A stretch of 64,000 nucleotides of DNA, taken from assembly GCA_021234155.1 (NCBI GenBank), contig JAJEKV010000038.1, positions 4,030,847-4,094,846 of the forward strand, in the 5' to 3' direction. Below the pieces are notes generated by a model that worked only from the letters and a program-made list of their open reading frames with translations, did not search any database and was not told the DNA's origin. The stretch comes from Isoetes taiwanensis. Lineage: Eukaryota > Streptophyta > Lycopodiopsida > Isoetales > Isoetaceae. Of the stretch, positions 11,705 to 24,000 are shown one piece after another. Made by a program: the position numbers and the translations under genes. Numbering within the stretch: position 1 is the stretch's first letter; every line of letters starts with the position of its first letter.

Positions 11705-12965
11705 TCTTTGAAAACTATAGCTCTTTCTCTACCCAGATCTGCAAGACAAATTAGGATCAAAATAATAGTTGCATGCTTTCTTTTGGCATTATATGAATCT
11801 GCCGCAGGACGTACCTCACATGTCACGGCGGTTTTGCGGGGCGATCAAGCTACGTTAAGTGCGGCTATAGTTAATAAAAACGCTCCTAGGTTGGTTGGAA
11901 CGGCTCGGACATCAGAAACCGATACATCTAGGATGAACTACATGTGAATACCTAAAGATTTACATGTGAGGCGCCTCTTACATACTTATTTCCTGCTGGA
12001 ATCCAAGAGAATGGACCATAGCCACTGCACTCTATTACCTGATTGCTTGTTTTTGCTATGTTTTGCCGTCATCACAGCCTACTAGCTCCACCTGCACTCT
12101 GCCACCACCACCATATCCGTCTCCTTTTGTTGCCCTTATTTGCCCTATTCTTTTATATGGATTATAACCTCCCATGTGATTCATCTCATCTCATTTCTTT
12201 TCCTTGCCCATCTTATGCCTAAAATATATTATGGAATTGAAAGTTTTTGGACGAGAGATCAGCTTCATGTTGGCTCAAATGTCGGCACATTTTGGCCAAT
12301 ACTACAAAACACCTACTTTTAGTTGTCTGGGCATGGTTGAATGATGTAATGGTCTAGATCTTGTGGTAGTAGAGTTAGACCAGTTCCAAGAGGGAACATG
12401 GAAAGATTAGACCTTGTGTTGAAGGCAACTAGTTAACATTGACACCATAATGTTTATGACCGCACATTTATTTGTTTGGGCAATGGTAAGTGATGGTGAT
12501 AAAGTAATTGTCTAAGATTTTATGGTGAAGGTTAGACCAGTTGCAAGAGGAAACATGGGAGATTAGACCTTGTGTTGAAGGCAACTTGTCAACATTGACG
12601 CCATAATGTTGTGAGACTATATACTTAATTGTTCGGGCAATGGTTAAAATTGTATGACTTTGGTGGAAGATTAAGATTAAGTGGTGGAATTAAAAGGTCA
12701 AGATGAAGTGGTAGAGATGGAAGATGTGGATGAACTGAACAAAGTAGGAAAGTCAAAATTAAATTGAATTGGAATAAGGAGGTGTTTGCGTAGAAGTGGT
12801 TGCAATGGAGGGTTGGTCTGCGTTTTAGGAGCATTTTATAGATTGAACTTTGTACTGTATAAGTATTTTGAAAAACAAAAGCTCTGTCTCTTTGGCTCAT
12901 GGCAGAATGTATCTTTTTTGGGTTTAGGGACAAAGCTCAAGGAGGAGGGTGAGAGCCTCCTCCAT
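11705..12965. repeat. Long direct repeat, copy 2
   Basis: This is homologous to 10195-11110 but longer: about 190 bp at 11785-11975 and more at 12740-12830 have no counterpart in copy 1. The internal ~165-bp tandem unit is present here too (12325-12640). Both copies have the same orientation, consistent with a duplication or with two long terminal repeats of one element. Confidence 0.7.
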
Positions 12966-13074
12966 ATCTAAATTTGCCTGAAGCTTTTGTGCTCCATCAT
13001 CCTATGTTATAAAGTTATAGCATAAGTATGTATGTATGTCATGTATCAAACCCTAGATTGGAGGAGGGGCCGAG

Positions 13075-14175
13075 GTATGACTAAAAGGGAAGAAGGGAGG
13101 AAGAAATGGAATGGAACCGAAAAGGAAAAAAAGAATGAAGAAAAGATGAAAAGAGGGAGAGAAGGGAGGAGAGAAAAAAGAAGGAGGAGAGGGAATAGGA
13201 AAAGGAGGAGAAAAAGGGAAAAGCAGGAGGAAGCCGAGGTGGGAAATGGAAAAAAGAAACATGGAAACATGTAAGGAAAAAAGGAAAAGGGAATGGGAAA
13301 AGGGAAGGGAGGAAGGGCAAAAGGGAAAAAAAGAAAGGGAAAGGTAAAACAAGGAAACATAAAGGGGAGGAGGGGAAAAAAGGAGGAAAATAAAAAGGGG
13401 GAATGGAGGAATAGGAAAGTAGAAAAGGGAATTGTGAAAGGGAAAAGGAAGGAAAAGAGAAAACAGGAACAAAAACGGGAGAAAAGGGATATAAAAAAAG
13501 GGAAGGGGAAAACAAAAAAAAGGCAAAAAGGAAATTTACAGTTCCTAGCTTATGCCTGACAATGCTCAAAAGATTTTGGAAGGGGAAAAGAGAAAAGAAA
13601 AAAAACGGGATGGGAGAAAATGAAAAAATGGGAAGGGCAAAAGGAGGAAGAAAGAGGGAAAATGGAAAAAGTGAAAGGGAAAATGGAAAAAGAGAAGAAA
13701 AGAGGTAAGACGGGAAATGGGATATTAAAAAGGGAAAGGGGAGAATAGGAAAAGGGAAAAGCAAGGAGTGGGAAAATTAAAAAAAAAAGGGGGAAAAGGG
13801 AAACACGAAAGGAAAAGGGAAAGAAGAATGGGAAAAAAGGAAAGAGCAAGAAAGGGCAAAAAGGGAAAAGGAAAAAAGAAAAGTTCATACATGGAAATAG
13901 AAAGGCGGCGGTAAAAAAGCGGAAGGGAAAAATAGAAAAAGGAAAAAGAAAATAGTAAATGGGAAAAAACGAAAATGAAGGGGAAAGCGGGAAAAGAAAA
14001 AGGAAAAACAATAATAGGATAAAGGAAAAGGAAAAAAAAGTGAAGATAAGATAAGAAAACAAAAAAAAGAAAAAAAAAACAAAAAACTAAAAAGGGAAAA
14101 GATTGGAATATGATAATGGAAAAAGAAAAATGGGAAAATGGTAAAAGGGAAAAAAAAGTAAAAGAATGGAGAAAA
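13075..14175. repeat. 1.1-kb polypurine (GA-rich) tract
   Basis: The plus strand is almost entirely A and G, built from shifting GGGAAAA, GGAGG and AAAAAG words with no fixed period. There is one short mixed-sequence break at about 13530-13575. The long open frames on either strand here are artefacts of composition (Lys/Arg/Gly-rich on plus, Phe/Pro/Leu/Ser-rich on minus). Long purine strands can form triplex DNA. Confidence 0.9.
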
Positions 14176-15895
14176 AGCAAGGTCTTTAGCATACGGAGGG
14201 TTTACCCTCATATGGCTGGCGGAGAGGTGAAGTGGCTTAAATCATATAGTTCAAAGTCATGTTTTGAGAATGCGATTCAAGTACTACTTCTAGACAATAA
14301 TACAGTCCCATGACTTGCAGGAATTGGCACGAAGAAATCTTTAATTGGCATGGGAAGAAATGTTCACGAGAAAGCATAAGGACCTGAAATCTAATAGATC
14401 AGAGAATATGAAAATACATGTATTTTGTTATTTAGCAGAAATAGAAGAGCTTCGTTGAGGACCCTACGTCCGATTTTGAAGAAGCTATCATCAATATATT
14501 AAAAGAATAGTAATGTTACAAAGCAAGTGAGGAGGAAGGAGAACTGCCCCAAAGGGCAATGATACCGACACTCCACAACAAACTCCTGTGAGAAAAGCTG
14601 CAACTCTCTTCTTTGGCCACAAACCGACCATCACCATCTACAACACCAAGAAGTCACGCAACTTATCAAAAGTAGGTTTGTGAGAATGAAACATTGATCC
14701 GCCATGCTCCAAACATTGATGTTACCCATGATGCACTTGAACTCAAAATGCAAGATGTATACAATGCACATACTAAAATTCCCCATCTCCATAGCTAAAT
14801 GAAGATCTCTCTTCCTCCCTCCTCCCTCCCGAGCGATAGCCATTTTCGCGAGGACAAATGCAAATTAGAAAGTCCATCAATTTTACTTTTACTTTTGGGC
14901 TTTAATCGAAACTGTCCACTGTAGTTGGGTTTCATATGAAAATCCTTAAGAGGATAAATACAATAATATATAGAACCAAATTGCTTATAATTTAGAGGTT
15001 AGCTAATGGTAGCAAAATTTTCTTCTATATAAATTTACTTTATATTGCTCATGAGCTTCTCGGAAAAGGACTAAGCCATATATATGATTATTTCACGCTA
15101 AGATTCCCTACCATCTAATTTGCTCGATGAAAAGCGTCGGCGGGTTGTGGGCAAGTTAGGCGATTACAGGATTGGCTGTTGTCTCAATATGCGCAGGGGG
15201 TTTCTTTTGTGATTTTATCGGTTTGCCATGGTTTTCCCTGCAGTTTGGCGATGTATTCATTGGAGCCTTTAAATGAGTATTTCTAGAGTCGCGTCATTTT
15301 TGGGCCGTTGATTTAGGTAAGCTTAGATGAATTCAGCAGTATTGTTGCTTATCAATACTTTGGCAATATTCATATGATTCAAACTGCAAAGAATTTTTGT
15401 CACGTGCACTCTTGTCTTCTCGATTCGTGTAATTGTTGCTGGTGGTGGCGCATCATTGTTCCCTCTGAGGTTATTATATTAGATATTGGCTTTTTGTTAT
15501 TAAGAGATTGGAGATTTCAATTTCGCCACGGGTTTAACATGAGCATCAATCACGATTAACTTTCCATTGTACTGGAGAAATATTGGTTTTAGCGAGCTTC
15601 TTTTCTTAAAGCTAAAAGTATGGGCATACCGGATGCTCTGCTTAAAATTCTTTATTGTGTCTTTTGTTTACATTCTTGTTCATGTTTCTTATTCCATTAG
15701 CCTGCCATTACCACAAAAAGCAAAACCGAAACCCTAAACAACAAAAGTCCATACCGGGTTGCTTTTCTCGCTGGCCTCCTTCTAGCATATTCAATGCCAT
15801 TTCAGTTGTCACTACAATAAAATACTCCATACTTTACAAAGCTGGGAAAAGCTTACAATAAACCTTTGGAAAGCGAGCGTCCTCACTCTTCATAG
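14176..15895. other. No gene recognised
   Basis: Mixed AT-rich DNA. Positions 15120-15320 have a slightly higher GC content, as in a leader or first exon, but no frame with a recognisable motif was found. Confidence 0.35.
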
Positions 15896-16023
15896 GCTTT
15901 GAACAAGAGTCGAAGCGAGGGGCAAATGGTGATCTGGCTGATGCAAGGGCCCGATTGCGAAGTCGCGTTGAGGGGCTCACGGCTTCTTTGGATTCTTTCA
16001 AGCTGGATTCTTTTCGATTGTAA
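15896..16023 (+). CDS. Possible terminal exon of an unidentified host gene
   Basis: A splice-acceptor-like string (CTCTTCATAG) at 15886-15895 is followed by an open frame ending in TAA at 16021-16023. It encodes about 41 residues beginning FEQESKRGANGDLADARARL and ending LDSFKLDSFRL. The composition (Ala, Arg, Leu, Glu, Asp, high helix propensity) and higher GC differ from the surrounding DNA, as expected of an exon. No family was recognised and no upstream exons could be linked, so this may be chance. Confidence 0.3.
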
Positions 16024-18319
16024 GCAAAGCGAAAAATACATCTGCCTCTAGATGAAGCCCGGGGTATTGGAAAATCGTTTTAAGGTATTAGTAGCCAGAT
16101 TTTTTGTAATCATATTCTCGTAATAAAATCTTATATATGTTGTGGCATGAAGTAAAGCTGAAAGAAGGTCACAAAATAAGTTCTTGAATATGTAAATATC
16201 ATCTTGAGAGAGTTGCATTATGCTATTTTATTTTGCTTAAAGAAAGCGGAAAGAGAGGTGCTGTTGTATGAAGCAGTTGAAAATCTTTGAAAATGGGCGA
16301 TTAACTAAAATGCGGGGAATAAAAAGAGGCGTCTTTAACATGTGGAAATTTGCTTAATCATCAAAATCGGGCAGCTCTTACTGTTCAAATCTTGAGCGCA
16401 CATCTCAGCCTATATGCGGTTCTTGAAGCTGGATTTCATAATATCAATTTTGAGTCTATACACGGAGCTTAACAAAGATGCAAAAGCGGATGTAAGGTGG
16501 ATTGCATGAAGGTATAGTACCTAACTACTTGCTTCATGTTTAACTGCCTAAGTCATAGTTTTACAAAGATGCTCATAATCCATTGACAAAATAACTTTTC
16601 GATGTTGAAGCTCTTGCAATTATTTACAGTTTGTAGAATATCATATCAGGTTATGGTTCATTAAAAAGCAAGCATCACGGTAAACACCAGAGGATGATTC
16701 TTCCATTGCTTCAAAGGCATTGCATTTAGCGGAAGAGGCTGTCATTTGCCCTGCTATTCTTATCTAAAAAAGAATACCATAATATGTGTAATATTTACAA
16801 AGGTCAAATTGATATAGCGGTGGATGGTGATTGATGAAGATGGGCTGCATCAAACATGTTAACTATCCGACTGCTTTAAAGGTTAAGCCAAAGTGGATGA
16901 TGTTTGATGTGGTGGAATAATATTGTAGGTTTTCTCTGCGACCTCTCTCTATCTTTGTTTCTATAATGAATGTGTATCTTTGTATAATGGATGTCCTATA
17001 TATATGAAATAAGGTTTTATCAATAGAACCTCGTAATATTTCTCCCTTATGCATATCCTCCTGAAATCTGTTTTTAGATACAGACAAGGTATTTTATCCA
17101 TTACTATTAAACTCTGTTTGTTTTGAATATAGCACTCATTCTGTAGTAGATATTTCATTTTGCAAGTTTGTTTTCACCAACATAAATGAGTCTATTGTAT
17201 AGATTGGTCAAACTTTAGAATGCCAAGCCCTTGCACAAGAACGACATTTAAAACTAATGGCATTACCCGAATCCACAATGGCTATGCTATTATGTCCACT
17301 ATTATATGCATAAAATGCATCTTTAACGTCCAGAAAGGGTCTATAATATCTTCATTCTTATAAATCTTCATAGTTTTCTACAATGTCAGGTTTTTTTTTA
17401 CATGGCCTTCCCCATTGCATATCATACTTGATGAGTTATCATGTATATAGCAAGTTAGGCAAATTATAATGTAATGTTTTTTGTTGGAGGCCAGAAGGAG
17501 ACAAAGGGAATTTTACAGCTATAACACAAGCGTTTCATTTACACACTCTCAAAATTAATTCCCCCATAAACTACCTTTGGTTTGGTTTGTGTACAATTTT
17601 ATCAGAAGTTACATACACAGTCATCAACACAAGCCTCGAGAGTATTACCAAAGTAACTTATCTCTCCATCTCCTCGTCTTTCTTAGGTGTGTATATCTCT
17701 TGTATTTAACAATCCTTGTGGAATAGATGATATTTCTAAAGGGAATTCATTTCGTGTGACTCTATGATTTTACTTGGTTGGAATTACATGGATAAGATTT
17801 CATAAAGTGCCTAAGTATTCCACGATGCATTATTTGATATAAAATAGACATGGACTGTGTTGCCTTGATGAAGCGCGTAAATGAAAAAAGGATTGGAACA
17901 ATTCATATGATCGATGAAATTGAGAAGAAATAAAGGGAGTGGCGTGAAATGATGGGCTTTCAAATTTGCAATATTTTTCTCCTGAGGATTATTCTAGCGT
18001 TAAAGGAAATTTCACATTAGAGATAACCCAATGGTTGTTTCCCGAAAACAACATTGATGAAAGGGAGATTAGAGTCCTTTTCTGCTACATTCCGTTGACC
18101 CGATAGAAAAAAACTTCTATTATCTCCGATGCTTAGGTTTGAAATCAGAGATATGCGATGCTACTTGCACACATCAAACAAAACAGCATGCTCTCCAGAT
18201 CGAACCTAGATTATACTTTCTGGATCATACAAAAATCAGCAGGTGGGTCAGCATGGATAACTTGGAAAGGGCTATGAGTTTTCACCTGGACCTAACTGTA
18301 TTTTTGGAAACTCATACAA
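16024..18319. other. No gene recognised
   Basis: AT-rich sequence with only short chance open frames. No repeat, transposon end or RNA gene was recognised. Confidence 0.4.
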
Positions 18320-19315
18320 TGAGAAATTTGTCTAAGCCTTTTTAATTGTATACAACAGAACTTGCATGCAACCATGCAACCATGTGGCTTAAGCACAAAA
18401 TAATCTGTAACCTCCAACGAGCTCTTGGTAATCTATAGCTCCTTGCAATAACTCAATGAAAGCTTTTAAAATACAACTATAAACCATCCTAGCATACCTC
18501 TAACCTGCATAAACATTAAAGATAAATATGGCATCACTGTGAAGCTTTTACTTGCATAAATGAGACATCTTTACTGCAGCTGACAATGAGAAGTAATAAT
18601 ACGAGCCTTTTAAATGGAGCCAACGGAACACGCATGCAACCATGGCTTATGCACAAAAGCGTAATCTATAACCTCAACCTGTCTTATGTCTGTAGCTCCT
18701 TGCAATAGCAATGAAAATGCAAAGTACAAATGCTTTATGTAACCATCCCTAGCACTCTAACACATAAATATTCTAAAGTGAAATAGCATTACTATGGAAA
18801 CTTTTACGCATAAAATGAAACATCTTTCACACGTGACAATGGTTGTAAGACTTAATTGGAATAGCAGGAGACGCATGCAACCTTGTGGCTTAAGCGTAAC
18901 ATCAATGTAGGCTTTACCTGCACAAATGTAGAAGATAAATATACATCAATTCGATAAATGCTTTTAAGCATGCTGGATATAGCTTTGTTGAAATTCTGGG
19001 GGTTCAATGAAGAACAAATGTAAACTATGCCTAACATGCACCTCTAACTGCATAAATATTAATAGCATCAACTGTGAAGCTTTTACACGCATAAATGAGA
19101 CATCTTTTCACAGCTGACAATGGGAAATTTGTCTAGGCCCTTTTAATTACTGCAACCAACAGGACCGGCATGCAACCATGTGGCTTAAGGATAGCATCAA
19201 TGTGAAGCTTTTACCTGCGTAAATGTTAGAGATAAATATGCCATCAACTCATTCACCTTTAGCATGTTCTGGATATAACTTTAATTGAAATTCTGCAGAA
19301 TTCAATAAGAAATGA
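18320..19315. repeat. Four diverged ~240-300-bp tandem units
   Basis: GCATGCAACCATGTGGCTTA or a close variant starts units at about 18363, 18633, 18873 and 19170. Each continues with TTTTACCTGCATAAATG-like and CAGCTGACAATGG-like words, and with GATAAATAT and AGCATG.TGGATATA in units three and four. Unit lengths vary because of indels. No coding potential is visible. It looks like an old local satellite. Confidence 0.75.
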
Positions 19316-19822
19316 TCATGTTACAGTAAGCAAGACAACTATAATTATACAATAGGCATATATTTTTTTTAAAGATAATGCCTCAGCCAAAACAGAGCAA
19401 CAATATAGCTACAAGTGAGATTCCTTTATTGAGCAGCTGCTTAACAAATGATACTTTGTACCAAAATACTATTTTACCAAGCTGACATGGGGTGGAAAAT
19501 CTTGAATGCAATTTCTTCTTTTATATCTGCATTTGTCTCACCTCGGTTTTATACTTTTGCTCCGCTTCTCCTACTAAAACACCATGTCTTGCGCCAATGA
19601 GCACAAAAGCTGAAATCCATATAAGCTTCTTCAATACAAGTTTTACAAACTCTTTTTCATCAAGAACCTATTGCCAATACATAAACATCCATAATTTGCA
19701 AAAAGAAGTACAAGGAAAACAACAGCAAAGAAAGCAAACATAAAGCACAAATACGTTGCAAGACAGACTTGCAGAATGCAATCTATCAGCAATTGAAGGA
19801 GCCTATTTGCCGCGGTAAGGCC
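19316..19822. other. Spacer before the Ty3 fragment
   Basis: AT-rich DNA. An open frame at 19492-19743 has no recognisable motif. The Ty3 homology begins at about 19823. Confidence 0.4.
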
Positions 19823-20870
19823 TTCGGGATAAGTTTATATTGGTTTTCTTTTATGACACTTTGGTATATTCCAGGACATTAGAGGAGCATGTGGAACATG
19901 TAAAACAGATATTAGTTATTTTGCAATGAGAGAAGTTGTATGGTAAGCTACCTAAGTGTTCCTTTGCATAAACTAGATTGGTATACTTTGGACATGTTAT
20001 TTCAGAAAAGGGGTTGGAGCCAGGTCCTTCCAAGATTGAGGGAGTTAAGGATTGGTCCACACCAAAGACGATGAAGGAGGTAAGATCATTCTTGGGATTA
20101 GCGGGATATTATCGCAAATTCAGTCCTAAATTTGCAAAGATTGCTACTCCTTTGACTTCTTTGTTGGGTAAGAAGAATGACTTGCATTGGACTAATAGTC
20201 GTCAGAAAAGTTTTCAAAAGTTGAAGAATGTTTTGATTAGTGCACCAGTTTTAAGAATTCCTGACATGAATATACCCTTCCATGTAGTCACTGATGCTTC
20301 TGGGAAAGCTATAAGGGGAGTCTTGTTGCAGGATGGCCGAGTTTGCGCTTACATATCTCGTAAGTTGTCCCCTGCTGAACAAAACTACCCAGTGCATGAT
20401 TTGGAAATGTTAGCTATTATCCATGCCTTGAGGGTATGGAGGCATTATTTATTGGGTCGTCATTTCTTTTTGTAGACTGACCACGAAAATTTGAAGTATT
20501 TTGCAAAGCAGCCATATCTGAACAATAGGCAAAGGAGATGGATGCAACTAAGAGAAGAATATGATTTTGAAATTGAATGTCAACCTGGCAAGGAGAATGT
20601 GATTGCTGATACATTATCTAGAAGGTCATTTTTAACCTCTATTAATGTGCTTCAAGGATACAGTATGCTGATATTCGTAGCAAATTGAGGAATGGTCTAT
20701 ATTTTGCACCTGTGGTGGAGAACCCTCAAGACTTTCCAAGGTATGCATTGTCCAAAGGGATTTCATATTGTATTCCTAATGACCAGGAGTTGAGATTGCG
20801 ATTGTTATATGAAGCACACAATAGTCCTTTAGCGGGCCACCCAGGGTACAATGACACAGCAGAGCTATGA
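19823..20870 (+). pseudogene. Chromovirus-like Ty3/gypsy pol fragment (RT end, RNase H, integrase start)
   Basis: The fragment begins inside reverse transcriptase with KFILVFFYDTLVYS, where the family has FFDDILVYS, so the catalytic Asp pair is damaged. It continues with LVYFGHVISEKG and VRSFLGLAGYYRKF (RT thumb), the RNase H part (VVTDASGKAIRGVLLQD, EQNYPVHDLEMLAI, TDHENLKYF, KENVIADTLSRR) and the linker to integrase, ending in the HNSPLAGHPG zinc-finger start. In-frame stops occur at about 19920, 19968 and 20473, and a frameshift lies near 20670. The fragment stops abruptly at 20870, where A-rich DNA begins. Gag, protease, most of integrase and LTRs are absent. The sequence style fits chromoviruses. 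Confidence 0.9.
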
Positions 20871-23650
20871 AAACAATCGCAACCAAAACATAAAAAGTGG
20901 AACAACCTAGAGTAATGTGTACATAGAACTATACCATAGAAAAAATAAAGCATTAGGACCACGTGAAATACAAGGGCATGGAATATGAGTCGACATGTAA
21001 GATATATGCAATGCTCCAACGTAAAGCCAAGTACAAAAAACAACTCCAAATGCTCAAAACCAACCATATAAAGCATTTACAACTACAATAGGGCTATGAA
21101 AATGCAAAATCCAAGAGATGAGTCAACATTGTAAGATATGCAGAGTGTAAGCCCAAGGTAACACCAAGTACACAAAACTACTCCAGGTCCCAACAAACAA
21201 CCATAAAAGCAGCCACAACTACAAAACGGGGCCATGAAATGTGAAACCCAAAAAGAACGGTCAACTAAGCAGGAGAATGATTCTGAATATGAAGAACGAT
21301 CAATCCCCTAGAGAAAGATGAGCAAAGAAGGAGACAAGACCACCGATCGCTAGACGAAATAAACCAAGTAGATGCATACATCTATAACCAAACGCACCAC
21401 CCAATAAATGAATTAATCTAGAAAGCTGAACACAAAGAAAAAACAGAAAGAATATGAAACATGATTCCGACATGCCAAGACAACGAGAGCATACTATCAG
21501 TAAGAAACAAAGTAGACCAAAGTTAACGAGTCCGCAATGAATGAAAAGGATAAAAACTGGTCAGAGAGAATGGAACGAGAGAAATTCGATGAAAAAGCAA
21601 AGTTATGATAGACATCCAACTCTGGACATATTATCACATCGAGAAACAGAACTCATCCCTGCCAAACGCACATAAGTAAAGAGCGAATACCAAACTGAAC
21701 CATGAGTAAAAGAAATGAAACAAATGTGTGTTTTGAAGACTGAAGATCTAAGATGCAAAGGATGCGAGCATAGAGAATGCAAAGATCAAATTGCATAGAA
21801 TTGATAAGCAATAATCGAGGCATCAAACTGAAGCTACGAAATGCTCAAAAGGATGCTCTCACTAAAAAATGGATCTTTTAGAGCAAAAAAGCTCATATGC
21901 AAAGAGGGACTTACGAAGAGAGAATGCAAAGATCAACGAGCAACTGGGTACATAGAGAAAAGAACCAAGGGGATTCAAGCGATTAAAGAACTAAAAAGGA
22001 GCTTGATGAAACTAGGAGCAAAAGGGAGGTAAAAAGGATGAACAAAAAATGAACCCTCCTTTCAGGCAAACAAGTCGAACTAGAAAGAATGGCAATGTGA
22101 ATATAGGAACGGAGACCATGGACAATGAAGATAAGACCGCATGCAAAAGTCTTATAGGCCCTTAAGGTAGCCATGAAAAAAACTAGGAAAAGAGTGTACA
22201 AAGGCCCTCAAAGACATCCATGAGAAAGAATTGAGGATTATGGGAATGGATCACGCACCTATCTAGAGAATACATAATCACAGCACCATAAACGGAAAAC
22301 GATTTGCACAATCATAGAACAACGAGCCAAAGAACCTAGAAAACAATAAAAGAAAACTACAGATCATGATGTACGTCTAATCTAAGCAATCAGATGAACC
22401 CGAAATGACTAGAATGTCAAAGCACATAAAGCCTATGAAGACAAGCGTAAGCCTTGAGGAGATTACAAGGACCCTGAACGTCCACGACTAGCACTAAAAG
22501 CAAAAACATGGGCATGAGCCTGAAATCTGTAACCACAAAATAATATTGAAACTCATAGACATGACAAAACGCAGAAAAAACGAGAACCACCAAAAAACTA
22601 GACAATGTAAGCACAAGGACAACATCGAGGAACAAAAACAAGCATGGAGTAAGGGACATACCAACCCTAGCCACAGTTACACAAGCACATATGGTACTCG
22701 AATATGATCCAACAAGTCAAGGGAGCATGGAGATAGCCAAAGGCGAAAATGAAAGTATTAAAAATGAAAAAATAAGCGCATGGGACTAAAAAACCAAGCC
22801 ATAGAGAAGATACACCTCCAAAGGAAGAAGAGATTGGGCGCAACCAACTCATACGTAGCTGTGCAACATATAACCAAGAGATACCAAAAACTGACCCCAA
22901 TGAGCAAACGAATAGGTCCAAACATTGCAGACAAACTCAACGAACAAACAAGGGCAAAGTGAACCTGAACATACCTGCACAATGATCCCTATTCTCGGAG
23001 CCAGAGGGTGCAACCATGATAAATGTACATGGCAAAAACGTATGTTCCAGTCCCCATGATAGGGAGTACAAAGCCAGAGAGACATCAATCTAGTGTTTGT
23101 GGGGGGCAAGGACCTTGATTATGTGCGACTCACATCGTCACAAAGAAAACCATGCAACTTGAGTTAGAAGGAACCAGAAGCGATAAAGTTCCATTCAATC
23201 CGTACGATATCAAATGTGAAATACAATACCCCATGATTCAAGAGAATAAGAAAAGTATAGCATGTCAACATCAAGAGAAATGAACAAGGAGGACCACTAA
23301 AACAAAGCTTCAAGATGCATTATGAATAGCAAGCCCTATATGCAAACTTACTCTCATGCCACTTGTACAACAGAGCAGGTCACAAGCCATCTTACGGGAA
23401 TAGATCATGTACATCTTATTATGAAATATGTTAATTGTTTGCTATGTAACCCTTGCACATGTATGTGATCAACGCCACCATTGATTTCTTCACATAATCC
23501 GCCATGATGAGCAACCTTGAGATGTTGATTAATATGGGGCACTGATAGAAGTGTATATGCAAGAGTATCACATGCAACAACTTATATGTACACATAGCAT
23601 TAGCTGTAACATAGAAAATGAAAAGCTCAAAGAAAGTAACGAGCAAGCAT
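20871..23650. other. A-rich stretch with internal tandem repeats
   Basis: The plus strand is A-rich (T-rich on minus). Open frames on minus encode hydrophobic low-information protein. The segment 20985-21097 is repeated at 21118-21242 (shared AAG.CCAAGTACA.AAAACA.CTCCA, ACAACCATA.AAAGCA, and ACAACTACAA followed by GGGC.ATGAAA). Composition and orientation mirror the T-rich plus-strand stretch at 31.2-33.2 kb on the other side of the inverted segment. I see no gene. Confidence 0.45.
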
Positions 23651-23651
23651 A

Positions 23652-24000
23652 AAATATAATGAATAAGGACACGAGATCCCCGGGGGATTCACATTTGTTG
23701 GGCGTACAGAACATGTGAGTTCAACTATAGGGGGTTTTTTCGACCACTTTACGTAGGCATACTTACCATTAGGGGGTTTTTTCATCACTATTTGGGGTAA
23801 ACTATATACTTTAGGGGTTAAATTAGCCCTCATAAGCCAGTATACTAAGGGGGTTTTTGGCCACCCCTTGAACGCAGATGGCATATCCCCTTTGTTATAA
23901 GTGAATCCCCCGGGACGAGATCCGACAAATGCAAGAGTAAAATACAATGAACAGGGACATAAGATCTGACAAACGCAATAGTAAAATACAATGAACAAGA
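23652..24000. repeat. ~50-bp tandem repeat hosting the MITE
   Basis: Units of the form GTAAAATACAATGAACA.GGACA.GAGATC.GACAAA occur at about 23650, 23935 and 23980. The first two are separated by the MITE at 23679-23914. Confidence 0.6.
23679..23914. mobile_element. 236-bp MITE with perfect 14-bp terminal inverted repeats
   Basis: The left end CCCGGGGGATTCAC and right end GTGAATCCCCCGGG are exact inverse complements. The flanks ACGAGATC (23671-23678) and ACGAGATC (23915-23922) form an 8-bp target duplication, the size made by hAT transposases. The interior has no coding capacity and contains four words of the type AGGGGGTTTTTT. The intact ends and duplication suggest a fairly recent insertion. 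Confidence 0.85.

Noticed and set aside
13053-14211. Long minus-strand open frames rich in Phe, Pro, Leu and Ser, looking like membrane proteins
   Set aside because: They are the complement of the polypurine tract. The composition forces such residues and suppresses stop codons in several frames at once.
18320-19315. CRISPR-like array
   Set aside because: Units are long, diverged and lack short identical repeats with unique spacers; the window is eukaryotic.
22417-23109. Overlapping hydrophobic minus-strand frames
   Set aside because: Same compositional effect as at 31-33 kb; three frames are open at once.
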